20,423 nt of DNA, from positions 1-20,423 of the IMG/VR virus record IMGVR_UViG_3300024475_000010. One strand, written 5' to 3'. Positions 15,029-20,155 of the stretch are shown here, one piece after another. The notes under the pieces were generated by a model that saw only the letters and a program-made list of their open reading frames with translations, was not told where the DNA came from and did no database searches. Origin of the DNA: a virus. The stretch's first letter is position 1. Each line of letters begins with the position of its first letter. The position numbers and the translations under genes were made by a program.

Positions 15029-15568
15029 ATGGCTCAAAAGGCTCTACTTCTAGCAATACTAATTGCCTGCCTAAGCGCAATGATTGCGCAAGCGTCAGAT
15101 CCTATTAAGACTGAGTCTGTATCCACGGTCACCACTAATGGCGACATGACCACAACGGTGAAGTCTCCACCGCCATCAGCAATATCTCCGCAAATAAGCA
15201 CAGGGTCGACATCCGATTTGTGCACGGTAGGCATTGCTGGCGCCGTTCAAACTCAAATACTCGGCATCTCTGCCGGCACAACCGTCCGCGATGAAAACTG
15301 CGAAAAGCTGAAAAACGCCAAGGTTCTGTACGACATGGGCATGAAAGTGGCGGCTGTCAGCGTCATGTGCCAAGACCAGAGGGTGTTCGATGCGATGATG
15401 AACGCGGGAACGCCATGTCCATATGATGGCCTTATTGGCGAGGAAGCTAAGGCGGCTTGGCAGGCCGATCAAGCGTCAAAGCCAGAGGAGGAAGAAAAGG
15501 ATGAAACCAAGAAGCGCGTTGGCGTTGGTGCCGTTGTTAGCGCTCTATCCTTCCTGCTCATATTCTGA
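15029..15568 (+). CDS. Exported Cys-rich protein with signal peptide and C-terminal hydrophobic segment
   Basis: 179 residues from ATG 15029; in-frame TTG 15017 and GTG 15020 exist but none of the three has a good ribosome site, and ATG places the signal peptide best. Residues 1-22 are a Sec signal (KALLLAILIACLSAMIAQA, cleavage after AQA). The mature part has four Cys (DLC, ENC, VMC, TPC), so two disulphides are possible. Core motif: CTVGIAGAVQTQILGISAGTTVRDENCEKLKNAKVLYDMGMKVAAVSVMCQDQRVFDAMMNAGTPCPYDGLIG, which I have seen only in uncharacterised phage proteins. An acidic/basic linker leads to a terminal hydrophobic run (VGVGAVVSALSFLLIF), possibly a membrane anchor. Function unknown; an envelope location is a fair inference. 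Its 3' end overlaps the next gene by 68 bases. Confidence 0.7.
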   Translation: MAQKALLLAILIACLSAMIAQASDPIKTESVSTVTTNGDMTTTVKSPPPSAISPQISTGSTSDLCTVGIAGAVQTQILGISAGTTVRDENCEKLKNAKVLYDMGMKVAAVSVMCQDQRVFDAMMNAGTPCPYDGLIGEEAKAAWQADQASKPEEEEKDETKKRVGVGAVVSALSFLLIF

Positions 15569-16310
15569 CTTCCTATACGACTACACGGACAATGTAGCGA
15601 TATCGAGTCATGCGTGGGATATGGCCAATGCGATACCTGACACAACAGGCGTTGCAATCAATGGCGTCCTTTACCGGTATACCGTTGATAAAGATCCGGC
15701 AGACGCGATGCTGGTGCATATCCAGAACAAGGATACTCAGGGGCCGGGTTATGTATTCCGTGAGACTGACGATTGGTCCGGCCTACCTAGCTCCACTATC
15801 AAAAAGTTTGTGGCGGTTCCCCTAGTCCCGGCAGATCGCTTTGGCGATGGATCAATTGATATTGATGGTGACGGCCAAGTTCTTGATGCGAGCGTGGTCT
15901 ACACGTACCGCATCGACCCATCTGCAAGGACTCCAAGTCTGCCAGACATCCCCGAGGTCGAGGTGTACAATGCCCTTGAGGATGATGCTGTTGTGGGCTC
16001 GATACAGCCATCTGACGGCGATCTGTATGAAGATGAGGGCAGTGGCAAGGCGGAAGAAGAGGATCGCCTTGAAACGGCTACAGAGGCGTCTGAGATGGCC
16101 ATTGCCCAATCCGAGTTAGCGAGGCTACAGGCGATGGCATTGGCCACTAACATAAACCCGTATTACGCCGTATCAATACAAGGCGGCGTTTACAAAGAAT
16201 CGTTGGTTTTGGTGGACGCTAAGTTGCCCAATAGCAAGCAAGGTCTGCGAAATGGACTGGCACAACAGATATTGCACACCAAGATGGTTGATATGCAGTG
16301 GGAGAGGTAA
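15501..16310 (+). CDS. Probably exported protein with Ca-binding-type loop
   Basis: 269 residues. The frame is open from 15423, but AGGAGGAA at 15485-15492, 8 bases before ATG 15501, sets the start inside the previous gene. MKPRSALALVPLLALYPSCSYSDF looks like a signal peptide; the Cys at 19 is not in a good lipobox. A DIDGDGQVLD loop at residues 120-129 has the DxDxDGxxxD form of calcium-binding loops. Residues ~160-215 are acidic then helical (EEEDRLETATEASEMAIAQSELARLQAMALA). The C-terminus (NPYYAVSIQGGVYKESLVLVDAKLPNSKQGLRNGLAQQILHTKMVDMQW) recurs in uncharacterised phage proteins. Function unknown; the operon position indicates it works with the other exported proteins. Confidence 0.65.
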   Translation: MKPRSALALVPLLALYPSCSYSDFLYDYTDNVAISSHAWDMANAIPDTTGVAINGVLYRYTVDKDPADAMLVHIQNKDTQGPGYVFRETDDWSGLPSSTIKKFVAVPLVPADRFGDGSIDIDGDGQVLDASVVYTYRIDPSARTPSLPDIPEVEVYNALEDDAVVGSIQPSDGDLYEDEGSGKAEEEDRLETATEASEMAIAQSELARLQAMALATNINPYYAVSIQGGVYKESLVLVDAKLPNSKQGLRNGLAQQILHTKMVDMQWER

Positions 16311-16312
16311 AC

Positions 16313-16804
16313 ATGGTTAAGGTTTCTTTGGTCGCATTATTGGTCGCTACGAGCGTCCATGCGGGCGAGTCAGTCATCACCGGCACGGTCCAATCCAAGT
16401 GCGTAATTAACACGGATGTTGCAGGCGTCTACGGCAACCCAATTGCTAACAAGTTATCAACAGCCCCAGCAGATGGCGGTGTTCATCCGATCATTCGATA
16501 CGACGTTTCGCTTGCTGACGCTTATACGGCGCGGATCACTACGCCTGAGAACTTTACTACTAGCCCATCACTAAGCGATACCTTGAGCTGGCTGGGCGCG
16601 GTGTCAGTTAAAGAGGTCAGTGATTCTGCCATGGCTGACTATGAGACTGGCAAGGTTGAGTACAACAGCTCGACGGAGTTTGATCTACATACCGCAGGCA
16701 CGACTTGGTTTGAGGTGACTTCTGCTGTCGAGTACGGCTACAACAAAGCTCTGCCGGCGGGTACTTATCGGGCGGTGGTGCAAGCGGAATGCATCGCAAA
16801 GTAA
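16313..16804 (+). CDS. Exported beta-sandwich protein, pilin/SCPU-like appearance
   Basis: 163 residues. GGAGAGG at 16301-16307, 5 bases before ATG 16313, favours it over GTG 16298. Signal peptide residues 1-17 (MVKVSLVALLVATSVHA, cleavage after VHA). The mature part is nearly all beta strand. One Cys lies in the first strand region (VQSKCVIN) and one at the extreme C-terminus (QAECIAK), so a disulphide could tie the ends together, and the C-terminal strand (GTYRAVVQAECIAK) resembles the GTYSGTVTVTV-type end of spore-coat-U/pilin-like domains. The overall look is that of a chaperone-usher-type or SCPU-like subunit, but similarity is to fold pattern, not a confident family. Its 3' end overlaps the next gene by 16 bases. 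Confidence 0.65.
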   Translation: MVKVSLVALLVATSVHAGESVITGTVQSKCVINTDVAGVYGNPIANKLSTAPADGGVHPIIRYDVSLADAYTARITTPENFTTSPSLSDTLSWLGAVSVKEVSDSAMADYETGKVEYNSSTEFDLHTAGTTWFEVTSAVEYGYNKALPAGTYRAVVQAECIAK

Positions 16805-17166
16805 TCGCACTGGCGCTCATGCTCGGCCTGCAAGCGCAGGCTCATGAGATGGTGCCAACATACCCGCGGCTAATGCCATCACATATAGAAAATGTGGCAA
16901 AGGCCGACATGGCGCTGTTTAACAAGCGCATGGATGTTGAGTTCTACGAGATCGGGGTGTTCGATGGCGAATGGAACGCAATACCCTTTGTCTCGTCTTA
17001 CAAGATCATCCCGGTCGGCTACCTTGAGCAAGTGAAATTTACGGTATACGTCAGCGAAGACAATAGACGAAAAGCGCAGTACGTTTGCTCAGTATCCAAG
17101 CTCAGATCCAACAAGACGGTAGGCACTTTGGTGTCATCAAAGATATGCTCAAAGTTCAAGCAGTAG
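16789..17166 (+). CDS. Small exported protein, beta-rich, one likely disulphide
   Basis: 125 residues; the ATG lies 16 bases inside the previous gene and has only a weak ribosome site, so coupling is likely. Residues 1-18 are a signal peptide (KVIALALMLGLQAQA, cleavage after AQA). The mature part: EMVPTYPRLMPSHIENVAKADMALFNKRMDVEFYEIGVFDGEWNAIPFVSSYKIIPVGYLEQVKFTVYVSEDNRRKAQYVCSVSKLRS...SSKICSKFKQ. This reads like one Ig-type beta-sandwich (the N-terminal domain of pilus chaperones has a similar run of strands: FNKRMDVEFYEIGVFD, YKIIPVGYLEQVKFTVYV), with Cys in the two late strands. A chaperone-like or subunit role next to the previous gene is a guess. No named family is assigned. Confidence 0.62.
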   Translation: MHRKVIALALMLGLQAQAHEMVPTYPRLMPSHIENVAKADMALFNKRMDVEFYEIGVFDGEWNAIPFVSSYKIIPVGYLEQVKFTVYVSEDNRRKAQYVCSVSKLRSNKTVGTLVSSKICSKFKQ

Positions 17167-17558
17167 CGCTCGCTTTGTGTTCGGCGGTGGCCTTGGCCGA
17201 CAGCAGTTCGCTGAATTTGCAGATGCCGAATGGCGCAAGCAATCACCAGTCTGACAAGTTCAGGGCCGGCGACTTAGATTGCAGTAATGCTATCGGCGGC
17301 GGGACTAACTTAGAGTTTGGCGTGACCGGCATCATCAACAATGCTACCGGGCCGTTCGAGTCATCCAGCTCAATCAACCCTGAAACCAAAGACATCGGCG
17401 TATACGCTCGAATCATCATGCCGCTAGATGGCCCGAAGGAACGAATCAACTGCAACACGCTGTACCAGCTTGAGCTACAGAAGAAGCGCCTTGAGGTGCA
17501 ACAACTCCGGCAAGAGATAATCAATCTACAGCGCCTCAATAGCGAGTTCGAAAACTGA
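17145..17558 (+). CDS. Exported protein with C-terminal coiled coil
   Basis: 137 residues from ATG 17145, 22 bases inside the previous gene; an earlier in-frame start (17085) would hide the signal peptide and is rejected. Residues 1-18 are a clear signal (MLKVQAVALALCSAVALA). Mature part: SDKFRAGDLDCSNAIGGGTNLEFGVTGIINN...ETKDIGVYARIIMPLDGPKERINCNTLYQLELQKKRLEVQQLRQEIINLQRLNSEFEN. Two beta segments (LEFGVTGII, IGVYARIIMPL) look like a hairpin of an outer-membrane or surface protein; two Cys bracket the domain; the end is a ~35-residue coiled coil. I have seen this arrangement in uncharacterised phage proteins only. Probably periplasmic or outer-membrane associated. Confidence 0.65.
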   Translation: MLKVQAVALALCSAVALADSSSLNLQMPNGASNHQSDKFRAGDLDCSNAIGGGTNLEFGVTGIINNATGPFESSSSINPETKDIGVYARIIMPLDGPKERINCNTLYQLELQKKRLEVQQLRQEIINLQRLNSEFEN

Positions 17559-18016
17559 TGGCAGAAGTTGAATTTGCAGGAATGACATTCAAGGGCGGCA
17601 AGATGATGGTGCTGATTACTGCGCTATCTACTCTTGGCGGCGCATCGTGGGCTGGGTTTGAGTTCTACAAGGACTACATGGACATGAGGGAAGTGGTCCA
17701 GAACATCGACACATCGGCCATTGAGGCTCGGAACGATGTTATCGAAACCCAGTTGCGTGAGGCGATTGATTACACGCGCGACATAAAGGCAGGCTTGCGT
17801 GATGACATCCTACGCATCGAGAAGGTATCTGATCGCACAGAGGATGAAGTACGCGAGCTTGAGGACAAGGTTAGGTCTTTGATTGATGACGCTGAAATCA
17901 GATTTGAGGCCGCACGGGAACGGCTCAGGATGTCGCAAGACGCCGACATCAAAGAGCTGGAAGATAGACTTAACCGGAGGCTTCAGCAGGCGCTGGACAA
18001 TCCACTGGCAAATTAG
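17558..18016 (+). CDS. TM plus long coiled-coil protein (possible inner-membrane spanin-like or virion protein)
   Basis: 152 residues; ATG shares one base with the previous stop (TGATG). Residues ~14-33 (GKMMVLITALSTLGGASWAGFEFY) form a single hydrophobic helix after a short N-terminus (MAEVEFAGMTFKG). Residues ~40-145 are a highly charged heptad-rich coiled coil ending in ALDNPLAN. The start motif EFAGMTFKGGKMMVLITALSTLGGA-WA-FEFYKDY and the end NPLAN recur in aquatic-phage proteins of unknown function. With the N-terminus inside, the coiled coil would lie in the periplasm, as in lambda Rz. No lipoprotein partner is evident, so the spanin idea is weak. Confidence 0.55.
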   Translation: MAEVEFAGMTFKGGKMMVLITALSTLGGASWAGFEFYKDYMDMREVVQNIDTSAIEARNDVIETQLREAIDYTRDIKAGLRDDILRIEKVSDRTEDEVRELEDKVRSLIDDAEIRFEAARERLRMSQDADIKELEDRLNRRLQQALDNPLAN

Positions 18017-18024
18017 GTGAGCAC

Positions 18025-18333
18025 ATGACTGATTTAGAAAAATACGACACTAACGGCAACGGCGTACTCGACCCCGAGGAGCGCGAGATCATGCTAGAGG
18101 ATCGACGCCGAGAGATGGATGACGCAGACGCCAAGCGAGACGCACAGCGACGCATCACGTACCTATCCGCAAGCGGCATTCTGCTATTCCCGTTCTCGGT
18201 TGTTGTGACCGAAGGCATGGGTCTGACTGGAGCCTCTGCGTTGTTGGCTGACATGAGCACGATCTACTACGGGTCAATCTCAGTCATCGTGGCGTCCTAT
18301 TTCGGCTTTTCGAATATGGGTGGTAAGAAATGA
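18025..18333 (+). CDS. EF-hand-containing two-TM membrane protein (holin-like)
   Basis: 102 residues; AGGTGAG at 18015-18021 lies close upstream. Residues 8-19 (DTNGNGVLDPEE) match a canonical EF-hand loop: Asp1, Asn3, Asn5, Gly6, Leu8, Asp9, Glu12. A charged helix follows (EREIMLEDRRREMDDADAKRDAQRRI). Two hydrophobic helices lie at ~44-63 (YLSASGILLFPFSVVVTEG) and ~76-97 (STIYYGSISVIVASYFGFS). Proteins with one EF-hand loop and C-terminal TMs are found beside phage lysis genes and may be holins or antiholins, but I know no characterised member. Calcium binding in the cytoplasm would be unusual. The stop overlaps the next gene by 4 bases. Confidence 0.6.
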   Translation: MTDLEKYDTNGNGVLDPEEREIMLEDRRREMDDADAKRDAQRRITYLSASGILLFPFSVVVTEGMGLTGASALLADMSTIYYGSISVIVASYFGFSNMGGKK

Positions 18334-18665
18334 TCGTATCAGCATTAAGCAACCTTGCTGGGTCATTCCTAGAGGCTAAGACAGCCAAGCAGAAGGCTAA
18401 GGCGGCACTAGAGGAAAAGAAGGTTCAGGGCGACATCGACTGGGAAGTCATGGCGCTAGAGGCCAGCAAGGACTCATGGAAGGATGAGTTATGGACCGTG
18501 GTATTTGTGGCAATCTTGATCGCCAACTTTATCCCGGCGTTACAACCATTCATGCAACAAGGGTTCGCCAACCTAGAGGCCACACCGTTGTGGGTTCAGG
18601 CGGGCATGGGCGCGTCAATCAGCGCGAGTTTTGGTATCAAGATGTTTAAGGGGTTCAAGAAATGA
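18330..18665 (+). CDS. Holin, 3TM GTA-type
   Basis: 111 residues; ATGA overlaps on both sides. Residues ~1-40 are a charged cytoplasmic helix (EAKTAKQKAKAALEEKKVQGDIDWEVMALEASKDSWKDELW), followed by hydrophobic segments at ~53-70 (WTVVFVAILIANFIPALQP) and ~88-103 (VQAGMGASISASFGIKMF). The WDW...SWKDE followed by FIPALQPFMQQGFANLEATPLWVQ pattern belongs to the 3TM holin family described for gene-transfer agents (PF11351). It would form the inner-membrane lesion that releases the endolysin encoded next. Two clear TMs are seen, with the N-terminal ALSNLAGSFLEA possibly the third. Confidence 0.72.
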   Translation: MIVSALSNLAGSFLEAKTAKQKAKAALEEKKVQGDIDWEVMALEASKDSWKDELWTVVFVAILIANFIPALQPFMQQGFANLEATPLWVQAGMGASISASFGIKMFKGFKK

Positions 18666-19042
18666 GCTGGGAATCACCCTACTTTTCACACGAAGAAATG
18701 AAGTGCAAGCACTGCGGCAAGGATGGAATGAACCCTGAGTTCATGGCCAAGCTGACCGAGTTGCGCGAATACTGGGAAAAGCCCATGACGATCACGTCAG
18801 GCTACCGGTGCGAGGAGCACCCCATCGAGGCGCGCAAGTCTAAGCCCGGCGCTCACACATACGGACGCGCTTGCGATGTAGCAGTACGTGGCTCAGAGGC
18901 ACATGATTTCGTCGCGGCGGTGGTCAAGTCTGGCTTGTTCAATCGTATTGGCATTCAGCAGAAGGGTGATGGCCGGTTTATTCACCTAGACAATATGTCC
19001 GACCGTGAGGGCTTCCCTTCACCTTGGATCTATTCCTACTAG
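18662..19042 (+). CDS. Endolysin, M15-family L,D/D,D-peptidase
   Basis: 126 residues; ATGA overlap with the holin. The protein has the M15_3 pattern: SPYFSHEEMKCKHCG at the start, TSGYRCEEH (Ser46, Arg49), GAHTYGRACDVAV (zinc ligands His65 and Asp72) and RFIHLD (His108, third ligand). The fold cleaves the peptide stem of peptidoglycan; T5 endolysin and VanX/VanY are relatives. Length is normal for a single-domain phage enzyme (~120-140). No signal peptide is present, so export depends on the holin. The CxHC start (Cys15, His17, Cys18) could hold an extra structural feature. The catalytic residues look intact. Confidence 0.9.
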   Translation: MSWESPYFSHEEMKCKHCGKDGMNPEFMAKLTELREYWEKPMTITSGYRCEEHPIEARKSKPGAHTYGRACDVAVRGSEAHDFVAAVVKSGLFNRIGIQQKGDGRFIHLDNMSDREGFPSPWIYSY

Positions 19043-19065
19043 ATTCACCGGCAAGGAATCAGGCA

Positions 19066-19116
19066 ATGGCGGAAGTCTGCGAGGATTGGGGGAGCCCGGT
19101 CGAAGACGCCACATGA
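19066..19116 (+). CDS. Possible 16-residue mini-ORF after the endolysin
   Basis: ATG with AAGGAA 7 bases upstream encodes MAEVCEDWGSPVEDAT before TGA. The ribosome site is better than chance for a short intergenic ORF, but length gives no coding proof. Could be spurious. Confidence 0.18.
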   Translation: MAEVCEDWGSPVEDAT

Positions 19117-19170
19117 TACACTAACGTCGTTTCATTGGTTTTCCCCTGTGGCCATGACTGAGCCACCCTC

Positions 19171-19199
19171 AAGCCCCTAGCCCATTGGGGCTTTTTTTT
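19171..19199 (+). terminator. Strong rho-independent terminator ending the late/lysis unit
   Basis: AAGCCCC (19171-19177) pairs with GGGGCTT (19187-19193) over a 9-base loop, followed by a T tract to 19199. A weaker hairpin (GTGGC 19148-19152 with GCCAC 19162-19166) lies just upstream. It separates the late genes from the early promoter. Confidence 0.92.
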
Positions 19200-19220
19200 G
19201 TTCTAAAATAATTTACACAA

Positions 19221-19267
19221 TCAATAATAAAAGTGTTGACACACTAAACAGTATTTCCTATTATTGA
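19221..19267. repeat. 9-bp inverted repeat flanking the early promoter
   Basis: TCAATAATA (19221-19229) and TATTATTGA (19259-19267) are exact reverse complements. The right arm covers the -10 box and the left arm lies upstream of -35. A second, smaller inverted repeat (AGTGT-N4-ACACT, 19232-19245) is centred on the -35. Both could be operators. Confidence 0.55.
19236..19264 (+). promoter_or_regulatory. Strong sigma70 early promoter
   Basis: TTGACA (19236-19241, perfect -35) and TATTAT (19259-19264, 5/6) are exactly 17 bases apart in an AT-rich stretch right after the terminator. Start near 19271 gives a ~20-base leader before ATG 19292. Best promoter in the window; read by host RNA polymerase. 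Confidence 0.88.
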
Positions 19268-19291
19268 CTCATCGAAACGGGAGACACACAA

Positions 19292-19483
19292 ATGAACACA
19301 TTCGTTAAAACAGCAATGACCAACCAAGCAATCCGCATGATTTTTGCAGGTGATCTGGAGGCTAGTGCTAAGGCAGTAGCCAATATGCTGAGTGAGCTAC
19401 CTACCATCGGCGCAACTGCGAACGACATTGCCGATATGGTTGATGACGTAGCGAAGGAAGTTGTTTTAGAGGGCGTCGCGTAA
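19292..19483 (+). CDS. Small early protein of unknown function
   Basis: 63 residues. GGGAGA (19279-19284), 7 bases before ATG, supports translation, and the gene is the first behind the strongest promoter. MNTFVKTAMTNQAIRMIFAGDLEASAKAVANMLSELPTIGATANDIADMVDDVAKEVVLEGVA is mainly helical, slightly acidic, with no membrane segment, Cys or known motif. First genes of early operons often encode small host-takeover proteins or antirepressors; nothing in the sequence proves either. A second promoter follows its stop. Confidence 0.6.
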   Translation: MNTFVKTAMTNQAIRMIFAGDLEASAKAVANMLSELPTIGATANDIADMVDDVAKEVVLEGVA

Positions 19484-19491
19484 GCGACCCC

Positions 19492-19519
19492 TTGCACCAT
19501 CAATATAAAACACTATAGT
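19492..19519 (+). promoter_or_regulatory. Probable second early promoter with palindromic -10 region
   Basis: TTGCAC (19492-19497) and TATAGT (19514-19519) are 16 bases apart, with 4/6 and 5/6 matches. The -10 lies in a perfect 10-bp palindrome, CACTATAGTG (19511-19520). It lies between the small early gene and the annealing-protein gene. Confidence 0.45.
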
Positions 19520-19543
19520 GGGTCAACCACAAGGGAGAGAACA

Positions 19544-20155
19544 ATGAGCAACAAAACTGAATCACTGGCCAAGCGCGTCTGGGAAACTTTGTCCGTAATC
19601 GACGTGTCCAGCTTTACTGAGAAAAAGCAAGGGCTGACATACTTGTCATGGGCCAACGCATGGCAGGTCATGTGCCAGCACTACCCTGACACGGACTACA
19701 CATTCGCGGAGACCGCACAGCCTGATGGGACTGTCATGGTTGAGTGCGCCGTTACCGTCCGCGAGGGTGAGGAGTCACTGACTCGCACAATGTGGCTACC
19801 GGTTATGGACTATCGCAACAAGGCGATCCCTAACCCTGACGCTTTTGCGGTGAATACGGCTCGTATGCGGTGCCTGACTAAGTGCTTATCGATGCTGGGT
19901 CTGGGTGTTTACATCTATGCCGGGGAAGATCTGCCGCGGGCAGTGGTCGAGCAAAACGAACAACCGATTGATCCCAAGCAAGTAGCAATCATTGGCGATC
20001 TAATTAAAGAGCTAGAGGTTGACGAGGAGAGATTCTGCAAGGCGTTTAGCATCAAGTCGATTGACGGGCTCAAGAACGTCCAGTTCGATCAAGCGCTGGC
20101 GATGCTCCACAAGAAAAAAGCAAAGATGGAAGCAGAGGCCGCTCAAGGTGAGTGA
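19544..20155 (+). CDS. Single-strand annealing protein, Sak3/DUF1071 type
   Basis: 203 residues; GGGAGAG at 19534-19540 lies just upstream of ATG. Residues ~28-122 carry the DUF1071/Sak3 pattern: LTYLSWANAWQVMCQHYPDTDY, TVMVECAVTV, RTMWLPVMDYRNKAIPNPDAFAVNTARMRCLTKCLSMLGLGVYIYAGEDLP. The C-terminal 70 residues (DPKQVAIIGDLIKELEVDEERFCKAFSIKSIDGL) are a helical tail like those in phage RecT/Erf/Sak proteins. These proteins bind single-stranded DNA and anneal complementary strands in phage recombination, usually with an exonuclease, which is the next gene. It lies in the early operon, as expected. Confidence 0.85.
   Translation: MSNKTESLAKRVWETLSVIDVSSFTEKKQGLTYLSWANAWQVMCQHYPDTDYTFAETAQPDGTVMVECAVTVREGEESLTRTMWLPVMDYRNKAIPNPDAFAVNTARMRCLTKCLSMLGLGVYIYAGEDLPRAVVEQNEQPIDPKQVAIIGDLIKELEVDEERFCKAFSIKSIDGLKNVQFDQALAMLHKKKAKMEAEAAQGE

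Noticed and set aside
15423-15500. Earlier start for the second exported gene
   Set aside because: It would add a basic leader before the signal peptide, and a strong ribosome site points to ATG 15501.
17085-17144. Earlier start for the fifth exported gene
   Set aside because: It would bury the signal peptide behind 20 polar residues.
19050-19115. tRNA-like stretch after the endolysin
   Set aside because: A GGTCGAAG run resembles a T-loop, but no acceptor stem, D-arm or anticodon arm can be formed around it.
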